From: Lampris incognitus
Taxonomy: Eukaryota > Chordata > Actinopteri > Lampriformes > Lampridae
NCBI RefSeq assembly: GCF_029633865.1
Contig: NC_079211.1
Location: 149,870,749-149,934,748, forward strand
Length of the DNA stretch: 64,000 nucleotides
Reading direction: 5' to 3'
A model generated the notes under the pieces. It searched no databases. It saw nothing but the letters and a program-made list of their open reading frames with translations, and was not told where the DNA came from. Position 1 is the first letter of the stretch, and the number at the start of each line of letters is the position of its first letter. This document shows, one piece after another, positions 25,201 to 33,162 of the stretch. The translations under genes were made by a program, and so were the position numbers.

Positions 25201-28200
25201 CATTCCCACCAGATGACCTCACAGTCTTAGCATGGATATTGTCATGTCTTGCTGATTGATATCTGCATGGATGAAACAACGCCACCTTCAGCTTAACCTA
25301 TCTAAGACTGAGCTCCTTGTCATCCCAGCCAGTCCATCCTTACAACACAGATCAATATCCAGCTCGGATCAACCCAACTCATGCCCACAAAGTCTGCCCA
25401 AAACCTGGGTGTCATGATTGATGACCAACTAACCTTTAAGGTTTGAGTGGTCTCGAATGCTTGGTTCTGCCAATTTGCCCTGTACAACATCAGGAATATT
25501 AGACCCTACCTGTCTGAGCATGCAACACAACTCTTGGTACAGGCTCTTGTAATATCATGCATTGACTGCTGCTACTCCTTACTGGCAGGTCTCCCTGCAT
25601 GCACTTTCAAACCTCTGCAAAAATCCACAACGCAGCAGCGTGTCTGGTCTTCAATCAACTCAAAACAGCATGTCCTTCCGCTGTTCATATCCCTCCACTC
25701 GCTCCTAGTACCTGCCTGCATCAAATTCAATACCATGATACTCGCTTACAAAACAGCAACTAAAATGGCTCCTGCCTACCTGAACTCCCTCATTCAGGTC
25801 TACACTCAGTCCCGCCCACTACGGTCTGCCAATGAAAGGTGCCTGGCACTTCCGCCACAACGGGACCCTAACTCATTACCAAGACTCTTCTGTAGTTTTC
25901 CGTTGGTGGAACAAGTTACCAAACTCCGTTCGATCTGCTGAGTCCCTCACCATCTTTAAGATGAAGTTAAACACCCAGCTCTTTCATGAACAAAAAAAGC
26001 TGCCCAATCCGAGTCAACCGTAGATGTGAGTCGCACATGAACGAGCGTAAATGATTTACCCAGCTTTATTATATTATAAAAATAAAGACATGGTTAGGGT
26101 TAGAACAAAATGGTGCAAACCTTTTCTTTTTGGAAAGCGCAAGTTCATGTTAGACTTGGTTGCATTCATGTGAGGGTCCACATAGGAGTCTGTGCATCCA
26201 CAGACTGACAGGCAAAATGTTTTTATGAGGTAGATTCTTTTTTTCCCCACCTCACCAATTCTATCTGGCCAATTACCCCACTCTTCCGAGCTGGCCCGGT
26301 CACTGGTCCACCCGCTCTGCCAATCCGGGGAGGGCTGCAGACTACTACATCTCCTCCGATACATGAAGTCATCAGACACTTCTTTTCACCTGACAGTGAG
26401 GAGTTTCACCAGGGGGACGTAGCATGTGGGAGGATCATGCTATTACCCCCAGTTCCCTCTCCTCCCAGAATAGGCGCCCTGACCCACCAGAGGAGGTGCT
26501 AGTGCAGCGACCAGGACACACACCCACATCCAGCTTCCCATCTGCAGACATGCCCGACCAAGCCGGAGGTAACACGGGGATTCGATCCAGTGATCCCTGT
26601 GTTGGTAGGCAATGGAATAGATCGCTACGCTACCCCGACGCCCCAATTATTATTGAACAGCTGCATATTAAAAACTTTTTTTCTTTTCATATTTCCCGTT
26701 CAGTCGGCTTGGTTGCTGCACAAAAGTCTTATAATGGCAGGAAAAACACTGGCTTTTCTGTCAGTTTGTGCGTGTATCTGTCCACTGCTAATCTCACACA
26801 CTGCTGGGCCTCTCAGCCTAATAATTTTTGTGCACAGTTACGACTGTATGATCAAGGACCTCTCATGGTTGCGGTGATTCAAAACCTTTTTTACACCGCA
26901 ATTATTTGAGAGTCATTAACAATGACATGGGAAGTACCAACCTTTTCCATTATTAAAACTTTAGCGATTGCTTAATGTCTAGTATCAGCAAAACTGGTCT
27001 CTAGCTACTTTTACTTCAGTAGTTGAAGCATATGATATTTCTGCATAGGATAAACATTTCTTTGTATTTGCTAATTTGCAGTACGCAAAAGGGACATGGG
27101 TCTCCTCATACAGTATGATTGTTGATCAAATGTGCATTTTCTTCTGGAAGAATGAAAGCATAGATATTCTTCCTGCCACGGGTGTGATCTTGTTTTTGTT
27201 GAATTTATCATTAGGGTTAACTTTTTTATCACTTTAGTGTCATACCACCATGTTTTCAGCCCCCTTTTACCCAGCTCCTCACTCAGTAAGACCATCAAGC
27301 CTTCAGTCACGGTAGAAACAGGAATGAAAAATTAGAAATTATTTGCTGTGGCTTATATGTTGGTCATTGACAGGCTTTGGTCAGATGTACTGCACATGAA
27401 TGGTGGGTGGGTGTATTTGTTCACATTCCATGATTGCTGTTACAGTTTAAACCACCACAGTTTGTTTAGGAATGCGGGCAGTGTAGAGACAAACGGCAGC
27501 GTCAAAACCAGAGCAGTTACAAATCGTTTTTCAGCCATAACTTTGTCAAAAATGATTGTTTACCTCAATGTTACGTTATCCAAACAGCTTATCCTGCTCT
27601 CAGGGTCACGGGATGCTGGAGCCTATCCCCAGCAGTCATTGGACGGCAGGTGAGGAGACACCCTGGACAGGCCGCCAGGCCATCACAGGAAAGAAAATCA
27701 TTTTGCTGCAAAATGCAAATGAAAGAGAAGAGCAGGACATATCAGCCAGTGCAAGCCGTCACAGAGCAGGACACTGATACACATGAGGACATTATGACCA
27801 TAACAGAAGTAAATGGAGAGACGGAGACCAAGTGAAAGAGGGCCACAGCCGAGGCCAGCAACTCTTTGCAGGAATGATGATAGACTGTGGAGCGACCTGC
27901 AGTGTCACTGACATACATCTCCTAAACCCAGACACCAAGCTGGAGCACATAGAGAAAGTGCTTGTGATGTGCAACGAGACCAAAAAGTGTGTCCCCTTGG
28001 TAAATGTAAAGTCAAGGTCAGAAACAATAAATTGTACAGACTGGAGTGTCAAGTGAGGGCGGCATGGTGGTGCAGTGGTTAGCGTGGTCGCCTCACAAAA
28101 GAAGGTCCTGGGTTCGAGCCCCGGGATAGTCCAACCTTGGTGGGTCATCCCGGGTCGTCCTCAGTGTGGAGTTTGCATGTTCTCCCCATATCGGCGTGGG

Positions 28201-31200
28201 TTTCCTCCCACAGTCCAAAGACATGTACTAGTTCAGGTGAATTGGCCGTACTAAATAGTCCCTAGGAATGAATGGGTGTGTGTGTGGGCCCTGTGGTGGA
28301 CTGGCAGCCTGTCCAGGGTGTCTCCCTGCCTGCTGCCCAATGGCTGCTGGGATAGGCTCCAGCATCCCCGCGACCCTGAGAGCAGGATAAGCGGTTCAGA
28401 TAATGGATGGAGTTTAAAGTGGTGGACCAGAAAGGCAGAATTCCTTTACTGGGCAAGAAAGCCAGCAAAGCCATGAAGTTAATAAAGGTACAGTACGGAA
28501 ATCTCCTGGCCATTGACAGCATAGTGAAAAAAGTACAGGTACATGAAAGGGAGTATGGCACAAGAATGGCTGGTGGGTGTATTTGTTCACATTCTATGTG
28601 AACAAACTATGGCAGTTTAAACCACCAGTTTGTTTAGGAATGTGGGCAGTGTAGAGAGAAACAGCAGCGTCAAAACCAGAGCCGTTACAAATCATTTTTC
28701 AGCCACAACTTTGTCAAAAAATTATTCCGTTTACTTCAAATGTTTGACACAATATTTTCTCTGCTTTCTAATTCAAATATATCTTTCGATCCATCGTTAT
28801 AGTAAGAAGTGCATTGCTTTGAAGATCAGCAGTGGTTCAAGGCACAAGCCGTTTTGAATGGAAATTAGTGATTTACTATCACTACTCAACATGCAACTAG
28901 CTCTACAGACCAGAGGAAGACAAGTCTTGTGTCCTGCTCTCCAATATGGTTGTGTATTGGTGAGAATCTGGCGATACGATACTTACCAGGATACAGGGGT
29001 TATGATTCAATATATCGCGATATATTGTGATACTGTAAGAAAGGTGATATATTGTGGTTTCATAAGCCTGTGTTCTTTGTGCTTATGCTACTTCCTGTCT
29101 CAGTTTACGTTGGAGTGGAAGAGTCAGATGGCTGAAGATAGATTACAACACTTATCTAGCGGTTGTGGGGTTACACACAACACAAAATGTTTGTCACGAA
29201 CCTTTACATATAAACCATTAAAAATCCATATAGTGGTTTTGAGAATTGATACAGTATCACAAAAGATAATATCGCGATGCTCGAGTGTGTCGATATATTC
29301 TTACGCCTCTACTCTCTAATTTTAATTTCTTTTCCCTTATAACTGCTTTTGTAATTAGGTGTGTACTGCTCTATATATTAGTTTGGGTACATTTACCCAA
29401 GTTTCTATCTTAATTTTGGTTGTTTTTGGGATTGTGCTGTGACGTAAATAAAAGAGCTTAAAACAAAAATGTGTGAAGAAGCAATGAAGTTGCAAACATT
29501 TTTCGTTTCTTTGAGTAGTTTTTCCTAACAATATTAACATCTTTTAATTTGTTTGTTTGAAGTGTATTTGAAAGTGTACTTTTTCAATAAATATGTAAGA
29601 AATATTATTAGTTGTAGTAGTATTGGTAACAAGAGTAGTAATAGCAGAATTTGTAGTAATCCGGTTAATAAAATGACCTCTACTCTGACTCTTAGGTCCC
29701 TTGTCTGTCGCTGAGGAGTTTGTGGAGGAGGGGCAGGAGACGCCAGGTCAGGGGGACCAGAGGAAGGAGACACCGGGTCAGGGGGACCAATCTCCTGAGG
29801 GTACAGACGACCTTTTAGTTACTCCTAAGCCTGTCAGAGCCCTCATCTTCGGGAACAAAGGGGACTCTTCTGTAATCAAGTACAAGATCACTGCCACCCC
29901 TGGGTATGTGGTACCAAACCTGTATAAAAACAGTCACTAACAAGACATTTGACATGAAAGTTGATTTGTGGCTTTTGCCCTGATTTCATAATCGGCCTAC
30001 CTAGGGCTGTCACAATTACATCACCTGATCACGATTATTTGACCTGCCCGCGATCATCTTGCATAGTCGTTAGAATCGTTTCCATTCAGTTGTATAAAAA
30101 AAGCTGGATGAAACTAACAGACATGTCATGTTTCCATCACTATTTCAACGTCGTTTTCCACCGTTTGTCGTTTGACTAGCGCTCTTTTAATGACGTCATC
30201 TTGTTGCGCCCCTGGCACACGAGTGGTGAAATAGTGCCAACAAACAGTTTATCTTGAGATGCTTATTCTATAATATTCAACAACTGCATTTGGATGAGCA
30301 TTTGTTGACGTGGACGTAGTTGCAAAGCCGAACACCACAGCACTGCTGTGGCACATTTTGGTTTTAAGCCAAATGAAAAAGGAGAGCCCAATAACTTGGA
30401 GGAGGTGATTTGTCAGATTTGCAGCAAAAAGGTGGCGGTCAAAAGCGCCAATACCACAAATTAAAAAAACCCATCTACGGATCCACCACCCCAGCCAATT
30501 TGCCAAACTTGGAAAGACCGCCACCGCCACAGTTCCACCCCGGCAGTTAGCTGTTCCTGAAGCTTTCAGACGATTGTCTAAATATAAGGGTACCAGCAAG
30601 AGTTAAAGGGAAGGTTTACAAGATGGTAGTGAGACCAGCTATGTTTCATCAGCACCACTGGAGACAGTGGTGCTGATGAAAAGACAGGAGGTGGAGCTGT
30701 TGAAGATGCTAATATATTCATTGGGAGTGATGGAGGAGGACAGGATTAGGAAGGAGTATATTAGAGGGACAGCTCAGGTTGGACGGTTTGGAGACAAAGC
30801 AAGAGAGGCAAGATTGAGATGGTTTGGACATGTGTGGAGGAGAGATGCTGGGTATATTGGGAGAAGGATGCTGAATATGGAGCTGCCAGGGAAGAGGAGA
30901 AGAGGAAGGCCAAAGAGGAGGTTTATGGATGTGGTGAGGGAGGACATGCAGGTGGCTGGTGTCACAGAGGAAGATGCAGAGGACAGGAAGAGGTGGAAAC
31001 GGATGATCCACTGTGGCGCCCCCTAACGGGAGCAGCCGAAAGTAGTAGTAGTAGTACCAGATGGTGCACGTTAACAGTGTAATGTGGTATATAGTCAAAG
31101 AAATGCAGCTGTTCGATACGGTTGAAAAACCAGTATTTAAAGAAATGCTGCAAAAGTTTGATAAGCAGTACGAATTATCAGGAAAAACACACATCTCCCA

Positions 31201-33162
31201 AACTGTAATCTCCAATTTATACAACCAAGGATGATATTATCAAGGATTTAAAAGAAATCGACTTTTACTCAGCCACTACAGACATGTGGTCAAGCTCAAA
31301 TATGACCCCATACATGAGCTTAACACCACATTACCTCACCACTGACTGGACTCTACAGTCCAAGTGTTTAGAAACAAGATATACACCAGAGAACCACACA
31401 GCTGATACACCTGCAGAATGCCTTCAGTCTGCTTTGGCAGATGGGGCATTAGATGAGCAGCGACCGGGATGGCTCAGACAGTAGGGTAATTGGCCAAGTA
31501 CAACTGGGGAGAAAAAGCCAAAAAAGAAATTAAATCGTTCATCGCGATTATTTGTATGACAATCGTCAACTAAAATGTCATGATTGTGACAGCCCCTAGG
31601 CCTACCCCACCCACTTCATATCAGACCTGAATTATCTTAATGATCTTATCTGAGTTTTGTCGTCTGATACATCCTCGGTTGGGTTGTTGTTTTTTTCCCC
31701 CACTCATTGTTCTAAGAGTGGTGTGGGTTCACTTTTTATCTGATATTCTGCTCATACTTCCAAACAAGACATTGTAAGAAATACAGCAAACAACTCCAAG
31801 AAGATATGTGTGTCATAAATGTTGTGCGAGTCTACGTCTTTACCTGTTGCGTGCATTATGGCCTGGGTCCTGACCACAACAAAAATGGAGACACAATTTC
31901 AGAGAGAATTTTCAAGAATGTATTACCCAAACTGAGTATTGACTAAGGGAAAAACTAAACAATAATACAATGAGATATGTTAATCAGCTGACTTAAGAGT
32001 TGTTAGGGAGGGGATGTATGGATAGTTTGGCAAAGTGGATGTTGCATGCTGGGAAAAAAAGATTTGAAACAAACTAAAGCCTCCGACAGACGGCGGGATT
32101 TTAGCAATCTTATAAGTTTATTGCAAGTCACACTGTGCGATATGGATTTGGTAAACTTGGGTACAACATCAAGTTTCATGTGTACAGACTGTATGATAAC
32201 GCCAACTGAATCACAGGCTACAACTCAAGTCCATAAAAAACTGATTAGTGTGCGTCATCAGTCTACACTGCTGGTAGAGCAACATGACACCAAGCTCGTT
32301 TTGTTGAATCCATCGCATTTGGGTCACAGATGCTAACAGTCTGTTTGTGTTTAGCGCCAGCAAAGATTGTGTGTGGTGTCGATTAGTAGACGTAGGTCGT
32401 AGCAGCAGTCACACTATCAGATGGTCATCCTAAATTTCTGACACGGTCAGACTTTTGTCCCAGCTTGTCTTCAGACGCAAGACCGTAATAACGGCTGTCT
32501 TTGAACCTACCACAGTGTGACGTAGGACCACCATTCTGGAGCCACAACCAAAGACATCCCCATGTGTAGTCATCTTTCATCTGGGACAGCCCACATCACA
32601 CAGTCTACAGGAGGCTTAAGGCGCAAGTGGTAGACAGGGAAAATAGCCCACTAGTATGCCTTTTTAAGGGCCAAGAGAGGAAACCCATTCCGGTGTACTA
32701 AATCATGGTGATGGCTTTCTGGCCTGTCTCTCAGGCACCTGATTGCACACAATCCCTGGCAGACAGCATCACACATGTACATCAATCAATTTAATTTAAA
32801 CCAGATCAAGTAAAGGCTGTTGAATAATTTCCTTTGTGTTTCTATTCTGCTTTGCCTGCAGTGGTCCTCAAAGCCAGAAGAGGGAGCCAGTGCAGGTCAA
32901 TGGCCAGGAGGTGCGGTTCTTCACCCCTGTGAGGCGGTCGATAAGAATCGAAAGGACCTCGGTTCGCTACCCAGCCTCCCTCCAGGACCACGATCTCTGC
33001 GTGGCCTCCTACGACGACATGATGGCTGAGGAGGAGAGGGGCAGTGAGGAAAAAGGGGGAGAAGCCAGCTCATCCCCGACAGACACAACCATGTATGTCT
33101 ACAGGGAGAATGAGGCCTTAAAAGATCAAGTACACATCCAACTTGTTTACAGTGATGACTGA
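10199..33162 (+). CDS. ckap2l: Cytoskeleton-associated protein 2-like (mitotic spindle protein), 5' exon not found
   Basis: Eight exons join as 10199-10265, 10379-10439, 11056-12278, 15344-15539, 17998-18156, 19973-20033, 29696-29903 and 32862-33162, with GT-AG borders and matching phases. The total is 758 codons plus stop, against about 745 residues for human CKAP2L. Recognisable parts are the N-terminal KLMEYLAAKGQL motif, a long basic Ser/Thr-rich middle with a KEN box, the CKAP2 C-terminal domain (KLQEWREARG, SYKRPPM, KKFAKYWIFQARL, LDELRTVVFEIL) and the end motif FFTPVRRSIRIER. The family binds spindle microtubules in dividing cells and is degraded via APC/C. CKAP2 itself is the alternative, but the RIER...RYP...LQ-HDL ending fits CKAP2L better. 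The first exon (one unpaired base precedes 10,199) was not identified. No canonical AATAAA was seen in the next 700 bases. Confidence 0.88.
10379..10439 (+). CDS. ckap2l: ckap2l coding exon 2
   Basis: The acceptor is TTCTTCCTCAG and the donor is GTAAGT. It encodes SHPQDDCLVKKPSISRLKAQ after completing a split lysine codon, and ends in phase 0. Confidence 0.8.
10688..10880 (+). repeat. Dispersed repeat, second copy of the 882-1,022 repeat
   Basis: It shares GGGAATCTCTAGGCA, GATTCAGAGGGTTAC and the CTACTTGCTACTTTTAAAAC end with the first copy. It sits in the ckap2l intron between visible exons 2 and 3. Confidence 0.6.
10893..10965 (+). repeat. SINE family B, 3' fragment
   Basis: GGGATGGCTCGGAAGAGTGG and GGTAATTGACCAAGTACAAT followed by an A-rich tail match the 3' ends of the complete family B copies. 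Confidence 0.75.
11056..12278 (+). CDS. ckap2l: ckap2l coding exon 3, large disordered basic exon with KEN box
   Basis: The acceptor is GAATTCACAG and the donor is GTAAGT. The 1,223 bases encode a lysine-, threonine- and proline-rich stretch with no folded domain apparent, as in the middle of CKAP2L. A KEN triplet (codons at 11,068-11,076, in EKENQ) is the known APC/C-Cdh1 degron type for this family. It ends with two bases of a methionine codon. Confidence 0.88.
12279..12771. other. ckap2l intron, unremarkable
   Basis: AT-rich intron sequence. No gene or repeat was recognised before the SINE. Confidence 0.4.
12772..13215 (+). repeat. tRNA-headed SINE, family B, full length
   Basis: The head has ACACGGGGATCGCC and a degenerate B box, then GGGCGTCCCTACAGACAATT, the AATAGCGTGATCCTCCCACG block, GAAACTCCTCACTGTCAGG and the tail GGTAATTGGCCAAGTACAAT with G- and A-rich runs. 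At least four other long copies and three fragments occur in the window. Confidence 0.85.
13216..14989. other. ckap2l intron, mostly unassigned
   Basis: The stretch at about 13,565-14,180 has a more even base composition than its surroundings and open frames on both strands. I could not tie it to any family. The rest is AT-rich with no visible gene. Confidence 0.35.
14990..15118 (+). repeat. SINE family A, 3' fragment
   Basis: CCTGTGATGGTCTGGCAGCC through GGATAAGCGGTTGG and TGGATGGAATGGATGG corresponds to the last third of the family. Confidence 0.8.
15344..15539 (+). CDS. ckap2l: ckap2l coding exon 4, start of C-terminal domain
   Basis: The acceptor is TTTGATGTCAAG, chosen because the first base completes the split ATG and restores frame; the donor is GTAAAG. 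It encodes RKLQEWREARGISYKRPPM, then YWDYMEEND and LADCVRMLEK, the conserved start of the CKAP2 C-terminal domain. Confidence 0.87.
15590..15895 (-). repeat. Dispersed teleost repeat, possible LINE 3' piece
   Basis: Features such as AGGTAGGTTTTCAGTAGTC, GGGTGAGGGCCGCCACACTA and GATAGGTACTGG recall a common fish interspersed repeat. Read on the minus strand, LKTTENLPF is compatible with a LINE C-terminus. The class is an inference. Confidence 0.4.
15901..16215 (+). repeat. SINE family B, 5'-truncated
   Basis: It starts inside the family at GTATGTGTTCTGGTCGCTGC and runs to the A-rich 3' tail. The tRNA-like head is missing. Confidence 0.8.
16224..17050 (-). pseudogene. LINE endonuclease N-terminal fragment
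   Basis: On the minus strand an NNTATFMLLNTQLLKQ stretch is followed, after stops, by ADILVKEFPVLTVSSFGCVA and LQVILVYCPTKAS, resembling the conserved start of fish L2-like endonucleases. Frames are broken several times and no reverse transcriptase follows. Confidence 0.5.
17051..17565. other. ckap2l intron, no feature
   Basis: Nothing recognisable between the LINE fragment and the SINE fragment. Confidence 0.4.
17566..17688 (+). repeat. SINE family A, 3' fragment
   Basis: GTGATGGCCTGGTGGCCTGT through GGATAATGGATGGATG; only the 3' third is present. Confidence 0.8.
17998..18156 (+). CDS. ckap2l: ckap2l coding exon 5
   Basis: The acceptor is CCATCCTCAG and the donor is GTAAAT; it is 53 whole codons. 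It encodes LSRLPAVAKKFAKYWIFQAR and LMEKEGNYDILPVFQEAV, a helical-repeat-like part of the C-terminal domain. Confidence 0.88.
18410..18812 (+). repeat. tRNA-headed SINE, family B, full length
   Basis: The head CGTCTGGGTGGCATGGCAG, the B-box-like region AGTTTGAATCC and the standard body are present, with tail GGCTGTATACAATTGGGG. Confidence 0.85.
18933..19066 (-). repeat. SINE family A, 3' fragment, inverted
   Basis: It begins with CATCCATCCATCCATTATCC, the reverse complement of the family tail, and runs to CCATCACAGGGTT. Confidence 0.8.
19067..19972. other. ckap2l intron, no feature
   Basis: AT-rich. No coding or repeat signature was recognised up to the acceptor of visible exon 6. Confidence 0.4.
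19973..20033 (+). CDS. ckap2l: ckap2l coding exon 6
   Basis: The acceptor is TTTTCTCTCCAG and the donor is GTAGTT. It encodes PLDELRTVVFEILKKKDKAQ and leaves in phase 1, matching the next exon almost 10 kb away. Confidence 0.87.
20178..20517 (+). repeat. tRNA-derived SINE, family A, full length
   Basis: It starts GGGGCGGCGCAGTGGTTAGC and ends at AATGGATGGACA. A short deletion removes the usual CTCCGGT block. Confidence 0.85.
20518..21328. other. ckap2l intron, no assigned feature
   Basis: Mixed composition with no convincing gene. It may contain old repeat debris. Confidence 0.35.
21329..21521. mobile_element. MITE with about 60-bp terminal inverted repeats
   Basis: The left end GGTAACACTTTATTTTAGGG is mirrored by CCCCTAAAATAAAGTGTAAC at the right, and the similarity continues inward through GACCTAGTA / TACTAGGTAA. 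Flanks ATCCTTTC (21,321-21,328) and CTCCTTTC (21,522-21,529) differ at one base of eight, suggesting a hAT-type duplication. Confidence 0.7.
21630..23795 (-). pseudogene. LINE with endonuclease start, reverse transcriptase and 3' tail, internally deleted
   Basis: On the minus strand 23,795-23,460 gives NKVPLVNDFITKHKLDYLSL, the start of an APE endonuclease. After a large gap, 23,433-22,624 is an open RT segment with LLLDLSAAFD, YGVPQGSVLGPLLFSLY, FYCYADDTKLYV and SSRLDYCNVLF. C-terminal remnants (SQLVAGPLPIRPRSFG) follow to about 22,230 and a 3' untranslated tail runs to about 21,630. That tail resembles the repeat at 62,898-63,165. The RT core is unbroken but the rest of the protein is not. 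L2/CR1-type is inferred. Confidence 0.7.
23817..24146 (+). repeat. tRNA-derived SINE, family A, full length
   Basis: The head GCATGGTGGCGCAGTGGTTA and B-box-like GGTTCCAGCCCC are present, with the tail GGATAATCAGTTCGG. Confidence 0.85.
24478..24590 (+). repeat. Dispersed repeat, copy 1 (copy 2 at 26,785-26,890)
   Basis: CTACTGGGCCTATCAGCC, TATGATCAAGAACCT and GTGGTTGCAGTAATTTAAA recur with substitutions at 26,785-26,890 in the same orientation. The class is unknown. The surrounding 24,147-24,667 contains a G12 run but no gene. Confidence 0.55.
24668..24708. repeat. Left arm of a 41-bp inverted repeat flanking a LINE fragment
   Basis: CGACTCACATCTACGGTTG at 24,673-24,691 and its neighbours pair with 25,999-26,039. 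Only a few mismatches occur over 41 bases. Confidence 0.8.
24780..25997 (+). pseudogene. L2-like LINE reverse transcriptase, 5'-truncated and frameshifted
   Basis: Frames switch among LLDPSAAFDTVNDQILLSTL, STGVPQGSVVGPLLFSIYTT with SYHCYADDKQLFLSF, and from 25,447 LYNIRNIRPYLSEHATQLL to LVEQVTKLRSIC, followed by WWNKLPNSVRSAESLTIFK. The order matches the RT of the element at 1,385-4,172. At least three frameshifts make it dead. It lies exactly between the arms of a 41-bp inverted repeat. Confidence 0.75.
25999..26039. repeat. Right arm of the 41-bp inverted repeat
   Basis: CAACCGTAGATGTGAGTCG is the reverse complement of the left arm near 24,673-24,691. It begins right after the A-run that ends the LINE fragment. 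Confidence 0.8.
26241..26660 (-). repeat. tRNA-headed SINE, family B, full length, inverted
   Basis: It runs from TTTTTTTCCCCACCTCACC (reverse of the A-rich tail) through GAGGAGTTTCACCAGGGGG to GTAACACGGGGATTCGATCC and the head near 26,640. Confidence 0.85.
26785..26890 (+). repeat. Dispersed repeat, copy 2 of 24,478-24,590
   Basis: CTGCTGGGCCTCTCAGCC, TGTATGATCAAGGACCT and GGTTGCGGTGATTCAAAAC align with copy 1. The following 26,891-27,397 shows nothing recognisable. Confidence 0.55.
27398..27577 (+). repeat. Direct repeat, left copy, flanking Gypsy fragment
   Basis: GGTGGGTGTATTTGTTCACA, AGTTTAAACCACCACAG and GCGTCAAAACCAGAGCAG recur in the same order at 28,565-28,745. About 180 bases, non-coding. 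Confidence 0.75.
27578..27690 (-). repeat. SINE family A, 3' fragment, inverted
   Basis: TTATCCAAACAGCTTATCC to CAGGCCATCACAGG. It directly abuts the Gypsy nucleocapsid-like sequence. Confidence 0.75.
27691..28560 (+). pseudogene. Ty3/Gypsy-type gag-pol fragment: zinc knuckle end and aspartic protease
   Basis: The start translates to KENHFAAKCK, the H-x4-C half of a nucleocapsid zinc knuckle. From 27,832 it gives GQQLFAGMMIDCGATCSV, a retropepsin-like active-site region in which Asp-Cys-Gly stands where Asp-Ser/Thr-Gly is usual. A SINE occupies 28,057-28,412, after which pol-like sequence resumes with FKVVDQKGRIPLLGKKASKA. Stops and a frame change near 27,835 show decay. No reverse transcriptase is present. 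Ty3/Gypsy rather than another LTR class is an inference from the protease context. Confidence 0.6.
28057..28412 (+). repeat. tRNA-derived SINE, family A, full length
   Basis: The head GGGCGGCATGGTGGTGCAG and GGTTCGAGCCCCGGG are present, with the tail GGATAAGCGGTTCAG. It interrupts the Gypsy fragment. Confidence 0.85.
28565..28745 (+). repeat. Direct repeat, right copy
   Basis: Matches 27,398-27,577 with small indels; see the left copy. Confidence 0.75.
28949..29320. mobile_element. Probable MITE with imperfect inverted ends
   Basis: The left end carries GATACGATACTTACC and ATCGCGATATATTGTGATAC, and the right end carries GATACAGTATCACAAAAGAT and AATATCGCGATGC as inverted counterparts. Termini and target duplication could not be fixed by eye. 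Confidence 0.45.
29321..29695. other. ckap2l intron, no feature
   Basis: AT-rich. Leads to the TGACTCTTAG acceptor. Confidence 0.4.
29696..29903 (+). CDS. ckap2l: ckap2l coding exon 7 with a short internal repeat
   Basis: The acceptor is TGACTCTTAG and the donor is GTATGT. It encodes an acidic linker in which ETPGQGDQ occurs twice in tandem, then VTPKPVRALIFGNKGDSSV and IKYKITATPG, the conserved ATP-x-G segment. It leaves with two bases of a glycine codon. Confidence 0.86.
30587..31055 (+). repeat. RTE-type LINE, 5'-truncated 3' fragment
   Basis: Translates to MLIYSLGVMEEDRIRKEYIR, WFGHVWRRDAGYIGRRML and RRFMDVVREDMQVAGVTEED, the C-terminus of the RTE protein complete at 51,409-54,225. It ends in the same AGCAGCCGAAAGTAGTAG tail. 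A 17-bp palindrome replaces the consensus near 30,644-30,681. Confidence 0.85.
31457..31528 (+). repeat. SINE family B, 3' fragment
   Basis: GCAGCGACCGGGATGGCTCA and GGCCAAGTACAACTGGGGAG match the 3' end of the family. It lies inside the hAT element. Confidence 0.75.
31599..32861. other. ckap2l last intron, unassigned
   Basis: No gene or named repeat was recognised up to the acceptor at 32,861. Confidence 0.35.
32862..33162 (+). CDS. ckap2l: ckap2l terminal coding exon
   Basis: The acceptor is TTTGCCTGCAG. It encodes VRFFTPVRRSIRIERTSVRY, then LQDHDLCVASYDDMM, an acidic run and a TGA at 33,160-33,162. This terminal motif is the best discriminator for CKAP2L. Confidence 0.88.

Larger units (their letters stand above)
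30002..31598 (+). mobile_element. Defective hAT element with BED-finger-like transposase remnants
   Basis: The ends TAGGGCTGTCACAAT and the inverse ATTGTGACAGCCCCTA form terminal inverted repeats. GGCCTACC flanks both sides (29,994-30,001 and 31,599-31,606), a perfect 8-bp duplication. Inside, 30,340-30,585 gives FGFKPNEKGEPNNLEEVICQ with CQICSKK, a BED-type finger, and 31,085-31,450 gives KPVFKEMLQKFDKQYEL and DFYSATTDMWSS. Between them lies an RTE fragment, and a family B SINE fragment lies at 31,457. The catalytic and dimerisation parts are missing, so it is inactive. Confidence 0.85.
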
